Origin: Roseibium alexandrii DFL-11
Lineage (GTDB): Bacteria > Pseudomonadota > Alphaproteobacteria > Rhizobiales > Stappiaceae
Assembly: GCF_000158095.2 (NCBI RefSeq)
Contig: NZ_CM011002.1
Location: forward strand, 1,503,228 to 1,567,227
Direction: 5' to 3'
Length of the DNA stretch: 64,000 nucleotides
Under the pieces are notes generated by a model. It saw nothing but the letters and a program-made list of their open reading frames with translations, did no database searches and had not been told where the DNA came from. Made by a program: the position numbers and the translations under genes. This document shows positions 1 through 8,676 of this stretch, piece after piece; the stretch's first letter is position 1; each line of letters starts with the position of its first letter.

Positions 1-1092
1 TCTCCGGAACTTGCTCGGTATGGCGTGTCAGCAACGGACTGGGGTTACAACTGGGCCGTAATCGAAGATCGTTACGATGTCTCCAAGCATCCGAATGAGC
101 CGAACCGCGCCGGTTATGTTGTCGAGATCGATCCGACCGACCCGACCTCCACACCGAAAAAACGCACTGCTCTTGGCCGTTTCAAGCACGAAAACGCCGA
201 AGCCGTGGTCAACAATGACGGCCGCATTGTCGTTTACATGGGCGATGATGAACGCGGGGAGTTTGTCTACCGTTACGTTTCGAACGGCGTTTACGCGCCG
301 GGTGCTCCGACCGACGAACTCCTAAACGACGGTATTCTGTATGTTGCCAAGTTCAGCGACAACGGCACTGGGGCATGGGTGGCCCTCACCCCGGAAACGA
401 CAGGCATGGATCAGGCTGAAATCCATATCCATACACGCCAGGCAGGTTCCAAGGTCGGCGCGACCACCATGGACCGTCCGGAGTGGATTTCCGCCAATCC
501 GAAGGCACCGGAAATCTACTGCTGCCTGACCAACAACAAGAAACGTGGCGTCAAGCCGAATGCCGGCGGCGACGACACATCCGTCAACGGTCCGAACCCG
601 CGCGAGAAGAACAACTACGGTCAGATCGTCCGTTGGCGTCCGGATGGCGGCGACCATACGGCTCCTGGTTTCACCTGGGATCTTTATGTTCTTGCGGGCA
701 ACCCGACCGTCCATTCCGATGCCTATGCCGGTTCCGCGAACATCAACGAAGAGAACATGTTCAACTCGCCGGACGGGCTGGCTTTCGACTCCAACGGCCT
801 GGTCTGGATCCAGACGGATGGCAACTACAAGAACGAAGGCGATTTCGCCGGCCAAGGCAACAACCAGATGCTCGCCGGCGACCCGGTTACCGGTGAGATC
901 CGCCGCTTCATGGTTGGTCCGAACGAGTGTGAAATCACCGGTCTGACCTGGAGCCCGGACCGCCGAACCATGTTTGTCGGCATCCAGCACCCTGGCGAGC
1001 GTGGCAACAGCCACTGGCCGGCTGGCGGCGCATCCGTTCCGCGGTCCGCGATCATCGCAGTGACCCGGGAAGATGGCGGCCTCGTCGGCTAA
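1..1092 (+). CDS. PhoX-family phosphatase (DUF839), C-terminal part
   Basis: The reading frame is open from the first base, so this is the last 363 residues of a longer protein whose start lies outside the window. The sequence matches the C-terminal half of PhoX-type proteins: an 'RYGV-DWGYNW' segment, acidic Ca-binding-like stretches such as 'NADG/NDGRIVVYMGDD', 'DRPEWISANP', 'SPDGLAFDSNGLVWIQTDGN' and a final 'FVGIQHPGE' strand. In the family these form a beta-propeller that binds Ca/Fe and hydrolyses phosphomonoesters in the periplasm, usually after Tat export. The Tat signal cannot be checked here. The gene ends just before a strong terminator. The family call is firm; the exact substrate is not known from sequence. 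Confidence 0.85.
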   Translation, partial: SPELARYGVSATDWGYNWAVIEDRYDVSKHPNEPNRAGYVVEIDPTDPTSTPKKRTALGRFKHENAEAVVNNDGRIVVYMGDDERGEFVYRYVSNGVYAPGAPTDELLNDGILYVAKFSDNGTGAWVALTPETTGMDQAEIHIHTRQAGSKVGATTMDRPEWISANPKAPEIYCCLTNNKKRGVKPNAGGDDTSVNGPNPREKNNYGQIVRWRPDGGDHTAPGFTWDLYVLAGNPTVHSDAYAGSANINEENMFNSPDGLAFDSNGLVWIQTDGNYKNEGDFAGQGNNQMLAGDPVTGEIRRFMVGPNECEITGLTWSPDRRTMFVGIQHPGERGNSHWPAGGASVPRSAIIAVTREDGGLVG

Positions 1093-1114
1093 CGCGTTTC
1101 CCTGGAGCAGAAAC

Positions 1115-1143
1115 AAAAAAGGGCGCCAATCGGCGCCCTTTTC
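1115..1143. terminator. Bidirectional rho-independent terminator
   Basis: A perfect 7-bp GC stem (GGGCGCC / GGCGCCC) with a 4-nt loop is flanked by an A-run on the left and a T-run on the right. It can therefore end both the plus-strand phosphatase gene and the minus-strand DJ-1-type gene. Confidence 0.85.
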
Positions 1144-1163
1144 TATTGCCAACTATTGTTTGG

Positions 1164-1859
1164 TCATCCGAGCTTCGCGAGGATTTTTTCCGCTACAGCC
1201 TCAGAACTTGCCGGGTTCTGGCCGGTAATCAGATTGCCGTCTTCAACGGCAAATGAGGACCAGCTGGCCACGCTTTCATATACGCCACCTTTTGCCTTCA
1301 ACTCGTCTTCGAGCAGGAACGGCACTACGTTGGTGAGCCCCACAGCCTCTTCTTCATCATTGGTGAAACCGGCGACCTTGCGGCCCTTGACGAGTGGCGC
1401 GCCGTCCGGTGTTTTGGCGTTCAGCAAAACTGCCGGAGCGTGACAAACAGCCCCAACCGGCTTGCCTGAATTGAAGAAGGTTTCGATCAGGCCAATTGAG
1501 GTTGTGTCATAAGTCAGATCCCAAAGCGGACCGTGACCACCTGGGTAAAAGATCGCGTCGTAATCCGCGGCGTTCACATCATCCAGCTTCAATGTATTCG
1601 CCAGGATCTGTTGGGTTTCCGGATCAGCGTCAAAGCGGCGTGTTGCTTCGGTTGCAGCGGATGGATCGGAACTTTTCGGATCGATTGGCGGCTGGCCACC
1701 TTTTGGCGAAGCAAGCGTGATACTCGCGCCCTCATCCTTGAAGACATAATAAGGGGCGGCAAATTCTTCGACCCAGAAGCCGGTTTTCTGACCGGTGTCG
1801 CCAAGATCTTCATGGCTGGTCAGAACAATCAGAACTTTTTTGTCAGATACTTGCGGCAT
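1164..1859 (-). CDS. DJ-1/PfpI family protein (class I glutamine amidotransferase-like, Hsp31-type)
   Basis: A 231-aa protein with the DJ-1/PfpI fold signatures: a short N-terminal strand (KVLIVLTS), Glu31 in 'FWVEEFAAP', 'YDAIFYPGGHGPLWDL' (about 100-114) and the nucleophile elbow 'GAVCHAPAVLL' with Cys139-His140. This pattern resembles the Hsp31/YhbO-type branch, which has been described as chaperone, glyoxalase III or deglycase in stress. The gene is divergent from a LysR regulator across a 139-bp gap, so control by that regulator is likely. It ends at a shared bidirectional terminator. Cytoplasmic; no signal peptide. Catalytic activity cannot be decided from sequence alone. Confidence 0.85.
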   Translation of the reverse strand: MPQVSDKKVLIVLTSHEDLGDTGQKTGFWVEEFAAPYYVFKDEGASITLASPKGGQPPIDPKSSDPSAATEATRRFDADPETQQILANTLKLDDVNAADYDAIFYPGGHGPLWDLTYDTTSIGLIETFFNSGKPVGAVCHAPAVLLNAKTPDGAPLVKGRKVAGFTNDEEEAVGLTNVVPFLLEDELKAKGGVYESVASWSSFAVEDGNLITGQNPASSEAVAEKILAKLG

Positions 1860-1915
1860 CGAAATTCTCCGTTTTCAAAATTGGACGGACCATCTGTCCG
1901 GCGTGACCTTGATTT

Positions 1916-1954
1916 AATTTGCTCACCAAGTGATACCAATGGCAAATTAATTGG
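1916..1954. promoter_or_regulatory. Candidate LysR operator in the divergent intergenic region
   Basis: Two inverted repeats overlap here: AATTTGC at 1916-1922 with GCAAATT at 1942-1948, and CCAAT at 1936-1940 with ATTGG at 1950-1954. LysR regulators usually bind such interrupted dyads (T-N11-A type) between themselves and a divergent target. Binding is inferred, not shown. Confidence 0.45.
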
Positions 1955-1998
1955 CTGTAATGTCAAAATATTTGATACGTAAATGAGAGCTGGTCCGC

Positions 1999-2892
1999 AT
2001 GGAAGCGTCTATTGAACACCTCAAGAGCCTGATGGTTTTTGCGCAGGTCGCAGACAGCGGATCCTTCAGCGCAGCCGGTCGGCATCTGGGCCTCACCCGC
2101 GCCGTTGTCAGCTATCACGTGAACAAACTGGAAGACGCCTACGGGCTCAGTCTTTTTCACCGGGCACCGCGCAGTCTGAAAATCACTGAAGCCGGGGCGC
2201 AGCTGCTCGGCCATTGCCGGGTCATCATGGATGAGACCGTGGCCGCTCAGCGGGCCATTGAGCGCTACAAGCAGGAGCCGGAAGGCGTTTTGCGCATCTC
2301 CTGCCCAGTCAGTGTCGGCCTCAATCACGTGGTACCGGTTCTCGGTGACTTTCACCGGCTCTATCCGAAGATCAAGCTCAATGTCAGTTTCTCAGACACG
2401 GTTGTCGACATTCTGGAAGAGGGCTTTGATCTTGCAATCCGCGGGGCACCCCTGCCCGATTCCGACCTGAAAGCCACGCGTCTTGCAACGATTTCGACTT
2501 GCCTGTGTGCAGCCCCAAACTATTTTCAAACCCGCTCCCGGCCAAAAACCATTGATGATCTGAGAGACCATCAATGGGTGCTGCATATGAACAAGCAAAA
2601 GGTTGAGATCCTTCTCCCCGGTGGGGCCTCGAAAGTCTTCGAGCCGGAGGGAAGCATCACCACCAACAACGCCGTTGCCCGGACAGCCTTTGTGGAAGCT
2701 GGACACGGCATCGGACGCATACCGCGTTACGATGCTGACCCCAAAATTCGGGCAGGCCTTTTGGAGGAGGTTCTTCCGGGAACACGGCTGCCGGAAATCG
2801 CCATCTATGGCGTCTTTCCACCGGGTGCTGCCATGTCCAGCAACCTACGCCTCTTGCTCGATTTCACAAAACAGGCTTTTCAGACCAACTGA
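1999..2892 (+). CDS. LysR-family transcriptional regulator
   Basis: A 297-aa protein with the usual LysR length and order. An N-terminal winged helix-turn-helix lies at about residues 7-65 ('FAQVADSGSFSAAGRHLGL', 'RAVVSYHVNKLEDAYGLSLFHR'), followed by a linker helix and a periplasmic-binding-protein-like effector domain (about 90-295, with 'GVLRISCPVSVG', 'LNVSFSD' and 'FDLAIRGAPLPDSDL'). It looks like the CrgA/PA-type subgroup that often regulates a divergent oxidoreductase or stress gene. The divergent neighbour is the DJ-1-type gene, with dyad sequences between them. It converges on the multicopper oxidase gene with only about 50 bp between. The effector is unknown. Confidence 0.9.
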   Translation: MEASIEHLKSLMVFAQVADSGSFSAAGRHLGLTRAVVSYHVNKLEDAYGLSLFHRAPRSLKITEAGAQLLGHCRVIMDETVAAQRAIERYKQEPEGVLRISCPVSVGLNHVVPVLGDFHRLYPKIKLNVSFSDTVVDILEEGFDLAIRGAPLPDSDLKATRLATISTCLCAAPNYFQTRSRPKTIDDLRDHQWVLHMNKQKVEILLPGGASKVFEPEGSITTNNAVARTAFVEAGHGIGRIPRYDADPKIRAGLLEEVLPGTRLPEIAIYGVFPPGAAMSSNLRLLLDFTKQAFQTN

Positions 2893-2943
2893 TGGTCAGC
2901 CCATTCAAGAATACAGCCTGTCTCACGGCTTAAAATGCCAGAT

Positions 2944-4437
2944 CTAGGTGACAGTGAACTGTCCCATCATACCGCGATCCTCGTGTTCGAGGATGTGGCA
3001 GTGATACATATAGGGATACTGTTCTGTCGCGACGTGATCAAACCGCACCACGATCTCCGACCAGTCATCGTCATCCAGCACCGCAGTATCTTTCCAGCCT
3101 TGCTGGTCTGCTGGAACGACCTCTCCTTCCATTTGTTCGATCAGGAAAGAACATCCGTGAATGTGGAACGGGTGAGCGCCCTGATCTGACCGGATACGCC
3201 AGCGCTCCCAAACCCCAAGTCCAACACGTTCGTTGATCACCGACATATCCATGACGGCGCCGTTTATGGTCATGTCCATCTTGCCATGACCGTCATGGCC
3301 CGCGTGATTACCACCGTGATCCATTTCGAGAACAAACTCCCGAACGTTCTTGATCTCATGTTCCTCAGGATGGCTGAGAGCGGCGAGTTTTTCAGGCAAC
3401 GGCGCGTTGTTGGCAACCAAAAGAGCTTCCGGACGCAAGGTCAAAGATGCTCTTGGCGGCGCGGCATCCGACCTTCCCACCAATGTGCTCAGGCTACCAA
3501 CGATGCCCTCGCCCTCGTCATCGACCTCATCTTCAAAGAAGGTCAACAGCTCCACAGGGTTGGCGTCACCCAGATCCACGATGATCTCACATCGTTCGCC
3601 GGGTGACATTTCCATTGTTGACATGGGGACAGGTGCGCGCAGCAGGCCGCCGTCGGTCGCAATCTTGTGAAAGACGCGATTGTCCGAAAAAGCGATCACG
3701 TAGAACCGAGCATTTGCGCCGTTCAGTAGCCGCAAGCGAACCTTGCCCGCTGGGACATCTGCCACAAGCGGCGCGATGGCGCCATTGATAACGACAGTAT
3801 CTCCAAACCAACCGTCTTCATCCGCATCAAAGAGGGAATAGACGAACCGGCCCTGTGCATCGAATGTTCGATCTTGAATGATGATTGGCAAATCATCCAC
3901 ACCGTAGCGGTTTGGCAGATCCATTGCGTCGCTCTCGTCATCATCGATAATGATCATGCCAGCCAGGCCGCGGTAGACTTGGCCGCCGGTTTTGCCATGG
4001 GTGTGCGAGTGATACCAGCAGGTGGCTGCCGGTTGGACAATCGATAAGGAAGGCTGCCAACCTTCACCCGGAGCCATCTCCAGTTGGGGTCCGCCATCGA
4101 CATCACCTGGCACATGGAGCCCGTGGCCATGAATAGAGACGCCCTCGTCCAGAGTATTCAAGTAACGCAGATTGAGTTCGGTGTTCCGGCGTGTCCGGAT
4201 CGTAGGACCGAGAAAATCCTGGTTGATTCCAAGCGTCGGTGTCTTCAAACCTGCCTGGAAGGTGTGTTCACCAGCCCGAATTCTGAGATCAATCGGCTCT
4301 TCATTGGTGCCGTCAGCCTGGGGCGGTATCGGAAGTTTTTCTGGAATTGTTGTCGACCAGGCAGGGCTGATCAGGGATGCCCCGAACAAGGACGCGGAAC
4401 CGGCAAGAAGCTGTCGGCGAGATAGGCGAAGTGACAT
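2944..4437 (-). CDS. Multicopper oxidase, CueO/FtsP type, Tat-exported
   Basis: A 497-aa protein that starts with a Tat-like signal (SRRQLLAGSASLFGASLI). Copper ligands are visible in all the expected places: His103/His105 (HGHGLH), His143/His145 (HSHTHG), His422/425/427 (HPFHIHG) and the HCH segment at 479-481 ending with H485, M490 and M491. A His/Met-rich stretch at about 371-398 resembles the Met-rich insert of CueO, which binds extra Cu(I). The predicted role is periplasmic oxidation of Cu(I) or organic/metal substrates. It is divergent from a membrane-bound LuxR-type regulator. The family is certain; cuprous oxidase versus other substrates is inferred. Confidence 0.9.
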   Translation of the reverse strand: MSLRLSRRQLLAGSASLFGASLISPAWSTTIPEKLPIPPQADGTNEEPIDLRIRAGEHTFQAGLKTPTLGINQDFLGPTIRTRRNTELNLRYLNTLDEGVSIHGHGLHVPGDVDGGPQLEMAPGEGWQPSLSIVQPAATCWYHSHTHGKTGGQVYRGLAGMIIIDDDESDAMDLPNRYGVDDLPIIIQDRTFDAQGRFVYSLFDADEDGWFGDTVVINGAIAPLVADVPAGKVRLRLLNGANARFYVIAFSDNRVFHKIATDGGLLRAPVPMSTMEMSPGERCEIIVDLGDANPVELLTFFEDEVDDEGEGIVGSLSTLVGRSDAAPPRASLTLRPEALLVANNAPLPEKLAALSHPEEHEIKNVREFVLEMDHGGNHAGHDGHGKMDMTINGAVMDMSVINERVGLGVWERWRIRSDQGAHPFHIHGCSFLIEQMEGEVVPADQQGWKDTAVLDDDDWSEIVVRFDHVATEQYPYMYHCHILEHEDRGMMGQFTVT

Positions 4438-4655
4438 TCAAGTCCTCAAACCAAAGATACGACAAAGACTGTTTGCGACCATCCTGAAGACAAGCAGGAT
4501 CGCCGCCGTGATGCCTGAAATGTGTGATGATGCCGACGCTCCGAATCCATCGGACAAATGCCGGATCAAAGGGTTCAGATATCCGGCAAAGGGTCAATTT
4601 TGGGAACAAACCCGGTTTTGGTATGTTGGGCGGCCCATCGATCAAGGAAATTCAG

Positions 4656-5195
4656 ATGATAGATGCCTCGGTGCAATTCCGTTACCGGCAAACCCTGTTT
4701 GTGGTGTTTGTGCTTATCGTTTTTGGCACCAGCGTCGTCGAGATTGTCACGGAGTTCATGAATGGAGAGACGTTGACCACCATGGTCGACGACATGTCAG
4801 GTGTGGCGGTCAGCGCGCTTGTGCTAATGGGCTTTGCCTACGAGCGGCGTGCCCAACACAAAGCGTCGAAAGACCTCCGAGGCAAACTGGAAAGCGCCCG
4901 CGGGCAACTCGCAAAGCTCGATGCCCGCTCTCCTCAGCTTGCCGGACAGTATCGCGCGGTCATGCAGAAGCAGTTCGATGCCTGGAGTTTGACGGCAAGC
5001 GAGCAGGACGTTGTAATCGGTATGTTGAAAGGTCTGTCTTTCAGAGAAATCGCAGAACTGCGGCAAACCCGGGAAAAAACCGTCCGCCAACAAGCAACAT
5101 CAGTTTATCGAAAGGCTGGCGTGAATAGCCGAAACGAGCTAACGGCCTGGTTTTTCGAAGACATGTTGGATGCCCCACCAATTCACGAGCCGTAA
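4656..5195 (+). CDS. Membrane-anchored LuxR-type (GerE-like HTH) regulator
   Basis: A 179-aa protein from the ATG at 4656, which has AAGGA 6-8 bases upstream; a longer in-frame start at 4524 lacks such a site. Two hydrophobic segments lie at about 12-31 and 48-62. They are followed by a charged helical stretch (63-90) and a C-terminal LuxR-type helix-turn-helix at about 112-166 ('LTASEQDVVIGMLKGLSFREIAEL', 'VRQQATSVYRKAGVNSRNEL'). No receiver or autoinducer-binding domain is present, so any signal must enter through the small membrane part. It is divergent from the multicopper oxidase, which suggests envelope or metal-stress control. The target is inferred from position only. Confidence 0.8.
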   Translation: MIDASVQFRYRQTLFVVFVLIVFGTSVVEIVTEFMNGETLTTMVDDMSGVAVSALVLMGFAYERRAQHKASKDLRGKLESARGQLAKLDARSPQLAGQYRAVMQKQFDAWSLTASEQDVVIGMLKGLSFREIAELRQTREKTVRQQATSVYRKAGVNSRNELTAWFFEDMLDAPPIHEP

Positions 5196-5259
5196 AGCGT
5201 CATGATGGAAACGCTCGCAGCGTTCTCAACGCAGTCTAATAGACCGGGCCTCATGTTTC

Positions 5260-6456
5260 TTAGTTGTTTTTGCTCAAACACCCGATAACGACGTCTGCTG
5301 CGGCCGCACTTTGGCTGTAGCCATCCGGCAAACACATCACGTCATCAAGGCGGCCGAGTTCGGCGACCTGTGCCGCCCGTTCTGGACTGTCGGTGAGATA
5401 GCTCGTCAGAAGGGATGCAAGCACATCCGGCTGAACCTCATCATTCAGGAACTCGGGAATCGCCTTCGTGCCCAGGATGATGTTGGGGAGAACAAAGGAG
5501 TCGACGCTCGCGAATTTGAAGATCTTGTTGAGGTTATTTAACCTGCGGAAGAACCAATCCACCTTGTACGCCACGACCATCGGCACTCCGGCAAGCGCCA
5601 GTTCCAGTGATACAGTGCCGGATGCTGCTAACGCGGCATGCGCGCTCCGGAAAGCCGCCCGTTTTGCATCAAGGCCGGTCACGATTTCCGGCTGGACCTG
5701 CCAGTTGGTAACGCCCTGCCGGATCCGCTTTTCAAGATGAGCCACCGCAGGTAAGACCACCCTCACCTCCGGCATATCCGCACTCACACGTGCGACCGTC
5801 TCGCCAAAAACGTCGAGAAGTCTTGTGATTTCGCTTCCCCGGCTGCCCGGCAAGACCAACAGGACTTTCTCGTCAGCCTCCAATGGCGCACGTTCCCCCT
5901 CAGACGGGCGCAAGAGATCGGCGTTTTCACTTAACGGGTGACCGACATAATGGGTACGCGGACCGCCGAGCTTTTTGTGAACGCCCGGTTCGAACGGCAG
6001 CAGCGCCAGCAACTCGTCGACATAGACGCTCATCTTTTTTGCCCGTCCCGGCCGCCAGGCCCAGACCGATGGCGATACATAACCGACAACAGGAATGTGC
6101 GGCGCCCGTTTGCGCACACGTTTTGCAACGTTGTGGGTGAAGTCCGGACTGTCGATGATGACCAGAACATCCGGCCTGGCAGCGATGGCAGCGTCGACGG
6201 TCTGATAGACACGCTTGACGATCAAGGGCAAGCGCGCGAGCACCGCAGACAGTCCCATGACCGAGACATCGGACATGTCAAAAAAGCTGGTGAGCCCAAG
6301 AGAGGTCATGCGCTCGCCGCCGACACCGCAATACCGGACGCGGGGACCAAGCTTTTCGTTCAGCGCCTTGATCAGCTCTGACCCGAGCTGGTCGCCAGAT
6401 TCCTCACCGGCCACAATGCAAACGGTGGGCATGGCGCTGGCCGCAGGTGTAATCAT
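5260..6456 (-). CDS. lpxB: Lipid-A-disaccharide synthase
   Basis: A 398-aa GT-B glycosyltransferase (GT19 family) that joins UDP-2,3-diacylglucosamine to lipid X, giving the lipid A disaccharide on the inner face of the cytoplasmic membrane. Visible signatures are 'IVAGEESGDQLGSELI' near the N-terminus, 'GVGGERM', 'IIDSPDFTHNVAKR', 'YVSPSVWAWRPGRAKKM' and 'LVLPGSRGSEITRLL'. The ATG overlaps the stop of lpxI (ATGA), showing translational coupling. It is the last gene of the lpxD-fabZ-lpxA-lpxI-lpxB run, all on the minus strand. Length and motifs are normal for the family. Confidence 0.97.
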   Translation of the reverse strand: MITPAASAMPTVCIVAGEESGDQLGSELIKALNEKLGPRVRYCGVGGERMTSLGLTSFFDMSDVSVMGLSAVLARLPLIVKRVYQTVDAAIAARPDVLVIIDSPDFTHNVAKRVRKRAPHIPVVGYVSPSVWAWRPGRAKKMSVYVDELLALLPFEPGVHKKLGGPRTHYVGHPLSENADLLRPSEGERAPLEADEKVLLVLPGSRGSEITRLLDVFGETVARVSADMPEVRVVLPAVAHLEKRIRQGVTNWQVQPEIVTGLDAKRAAFRSAHAALAASGTVSLELALAGVPMVVAYKVDWFFRRLNNLNKIFKFASVDSFVLPNIILGTKAIPEFLNDEVQPDVLASLLTSYLTDSPERAAQVAELGRLDDVMCLPDGYSQSAAAADVVIGCLSKNN

Positions 6457-7337
6457 TCAGCCCGACCCTGAGACAAGGCAGCCTGGTCAATACCGATGAC
6501 AAACAGACCAGCCCTATCTGCTTGCGCCAGGGTTTCCTCCCGATCGGAAATCAAGGCGCCACCCGCTTCAATCGCAATGCCTGCCAGCCCCGCGGCGTCT
6601 GCCCGCTCAATTGTCCGGGGCCCAATGGTGGGCAGATCAACCCGCAAGTCCTGGTTGGGTTTGGCGGTCTTTACCAGAACACCAGTCTTGTTCTTTGCCC
6701 GGATCCGGCCGCTGCCGCGCAGATCTGCGCAGCGTTCGAGCATGGCATCGGTGCCTTCCGCGCCTTCCAATGCGACAACCCGGCCGCCAACGGCCACAGC
6801 CGCCTGTCCAATGTCGAGTTCACCCAGTTTCCGGGTCGCGGTCAAGGCAAGCTGAATATCCTGCCAATCGGTGTCGCGCGGCTGCGTCTTTCCCAAAACG
6901 CCGCTGGCTGCGAGAAGCCCGGGTGCAACATCCTTGATACCCACCACGCGAAATCCCTCTACCTCAAAGAGACCAATGACCTTGGTCAGCAGACTGTCAT
7001 CACCACCGGTGAGCGCGCGAATGATGGTCGGCAATCGGCGGAGCGTCCCCAGATCACCCAGAATGGAAGCAAAGTCCGGACGTTTGGACACACCGCCAAT
7101 CAACATTACATCCCGGCAGCCACTCTTGTTCAAAAAGGCATAGAGCCGGCCAATTTCTCCCCAGCCGAGCTCGGCAGAGGCGAGCGAGCGTGTTGCCGCA
7201 TCGGCCTCCCCGCGGATCGCGACAACCTTGCACTCCCGGCCTGCAGCCGCCAGGGCAGTGGCGACCTGCAACGGTATTCGGCCATTGCCGGCAATCAATG
7301 CGACCGGAGCATGGGAGGCGGTTTCGGCCAATGTCAT
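6453..7337 (-). CDS. lpxI: UDP-2,3-diacylglucosamine diphosphatase LpxI
   Basis: A 294-aa protein of the DUF1009/LpxI family, starting 'MTLAETASHAPVALIAGNGRIPLQVA'. LpxI cleaves UDP-2,3-diacylglucosamine to lipid X and UMP, the step done by LpxH in gammaproteobacteria. Family marks are 'LIAGNGRIP', 'GGVSKRPDFASI', 'GDDSLLTKVIGLFE' and the C-terminal 'GLAGIAIEAGGALISDRE' with 'VIGID'. I chose the ATG at 7337, 13 bp after the lpxA stop; a start further upstream would lie inside lpxA. It sits between lpxA and lpxB, as in many alphaproteobacteria, which supports the assignment. Confidence 0.93.
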   Translation of the reverse strand: MTLAETASHAPVALIAGNGRIPLQVATALAAAGRECKVVAIRGEADAATRSLASAELGWGEIGRLYAFLNKSGCRDVMLIGGVSKRPDFASILGDLGTLRRLPTIIRALTGGDDSLLTKVIGLFEVEGFRVVGIKDVAPGLLAASGVLGKTQPRDTDWQDIQLALTATRKLGELDIGQAAVAVGGRVVALEGAEGTDAMLERCADLRGSGRIRAKNKTGVLVKTAKPNQDLRVDLPTIGPRTIERADAAGLAGIAIEAGGALISDREETLAQADRAGLFVIGIDQAALSQGRAE

Positions 7338-7350
7338 GTCCAATACCCGC

Positions 7351-8139
7351 TTATGCAGGTGTGCAGAAGCGCCGGTCTTCCTCTTCAAGAATGAAGTCGG
7401 TCACTTTCTTTACCAGCGGCTGATCTTGAGTGGTTTCAGCAATTTCCTCGGCGCGCGTGCGCAAAGTGCCTTCGTTGCTCTCGAACAGCGCCTTATAGGC
7501 CGCCCGCAGAGCATGAATTTGCTCGCGCGGGAAATTTGCGCGTTTCAATCCGATCAGGTTCAGTCCACCAAGGTTCGCCCTGTTACCTGTCACCATGCCA
7601 AACGGAATAAGGTCGTTCTCCAGGCCGGCCATGCCGCCGACAAAGGCGTTGTCGCCAATCCGTGTGAACTGAATAACAGCAGACCCGCCACCGAAAATCA
7701 CATTGCTTCCGACAGTAACGTGCCCTGCGATCATTACGTTGTTGGACAAAATGACCCGATCCCCGAGGTGACTGTCATGCCCGACATGGGAATTGGCAAG
7801 AAACGCACAATTGTTGCCGATGGTCGTGCTCAGCCCGCCGCCTTCGGTCCCCGGATTGATCGTAACGCCTTCGCGGATGATGCAGCCTTCGCCGATCGTC
7901 AGGGTGGCGGCCTCACCACGGAATTTCAGATCCTGTGCCTGATGACCAACAGACGCGAACGGGAAAATGGCGGTGCCAGCTCCAATGGTCGTGTCACCGG
8001 CAAGCGCAACGTGAGATTTCAGCTCGACATTGTCGCCAAGTGTCACCTGAGACCCAATGACACAATAAGGGCCAATGCGCACGCCGGCACCTATTTTTGC
8101 ACCGTCTTCAATGATCGCTGTTGGATGGATATCAACCAT
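7351..8139 (-). CDS. lpxA: Acyl-ACP-UDP-N-acetylglucosamine O-acyltransferase
   Basis: A 262-aa left-handed beta-helix protein that carries out the first step of lipid A synthesis (3-O-acylation of UDP-GlcNAc). Hexapeptide repeats fill residues about 3-190 (for example '[26 protein letters not shown]'). The region 'LANSHVGHDSHLGDRVILSNN' contains the expected catalytic His. A helical C-terminal domain (about 190-262) completes the usual trimeric enzyme. The start lies 6 bp after the fabZ stop, so the two are co-translated. Length and order are fully typical. Confidence 0.97.
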   Translation of the reverse strand: MVDIHPTAIIEDGAKIGAGVRIGPYCVIGSQVTLGDNVELKSHVALAGDTTIGAGTAIFPFASVGHQAQDLKFRGEAATLTIGEGCIIREGVTINPGTEGGGLSTTIGNNCAFLANSHVGHDSHLGDRVILSNNVMIAGHVTVGSNVIFGGGSAVIQFTRIGDNAFVGGMAGLENDLIPFGMVTGNRANLGGLNLIGLKRANFPREQIHALRAAYKALFESNEGTLRTRAEEIAETTQDQPLVKKVTDFILEEEDRRFCTPA

Positions 8140-8145
8140 AATTCC

Positions 8146-8610
8146 TCACGCGTCTACCAGCATCGCGCTTACCTCGGCTTCGGCGACCTTTGCGCCGTCG
8201 ACCATGGCAACCGCATCGAACTTCCAGATGTTGGCACGTTGCTTGATTTTCTTGACGTGGAAATGGACCTGATCGCCCGGCTCCACAGGTTTACGGAACT
8301 TCGCCCGGTCGATGGTCATGAAATAGACCAGCTGCGGCGGTGCATCTGCGCCGCGCGCATGCACGCACAAGGCGCCTGCCGTTTGCGCCATGGCCTCAAT
8401 CAACAGAACGCCCGGGAAAATCGGCCGTTCTGGAAAGTGCCCCTGAAACTGCGGCTCGTTGATGGTGACATTCTTGATGCCGATACAGCTGTTGTCGCCG
8501 TCCATCTCGATGATCCGGTCAATCAGCAAAAACGGATACCGGTGCGGCAACAGCTTCATGACTTTCATGATATCCGCTGTTGCGAGCGTTGTTTTTTCTG
8601 TTTCGTCCAT
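8146..8610 (-). CDS. fabZ: 3-hydroxyacyl-ACP dehydratase FabZ
   Basis: A 154-aa hot-dog-fold dehydratase of type II fatty acid synthesis, removing water from 3-hydroxyacyl-ACP. The catalytic His is in '[14 protein letters not shown]' and the catalytic Glu in '[17 protein letters not shown]'. '[11 protein letters not shown]' is the usual family core. It lies between lpxD and lpxA, the common arrangement that balances 3-hydroxyacyl-ACP use between lipid A and phospholipids. Nothing unusual is seen. Confidence 0.97.
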   Translation of the reverse strand: MDETEKTTLATADIMKVMKLLPHRYPFLLIDRIIEMDGDNSCIGIKNVTINEPQFQGHFPERPIFPGVLLIEAMAQTAGALCVHARGADAPPQLVYFMTIDRAKFRKPVEPGDQVHFHVKKIKQRANIWKFDAVAMVDGAKVAEAEVSAMLVDA

Positions 8611-8676
8611 TCTTCGCCCCTTGGCGGAGGTCCGCCAAAACTCTTCAAGTAATTGGATGTGTAAACTGCTGTTCGT

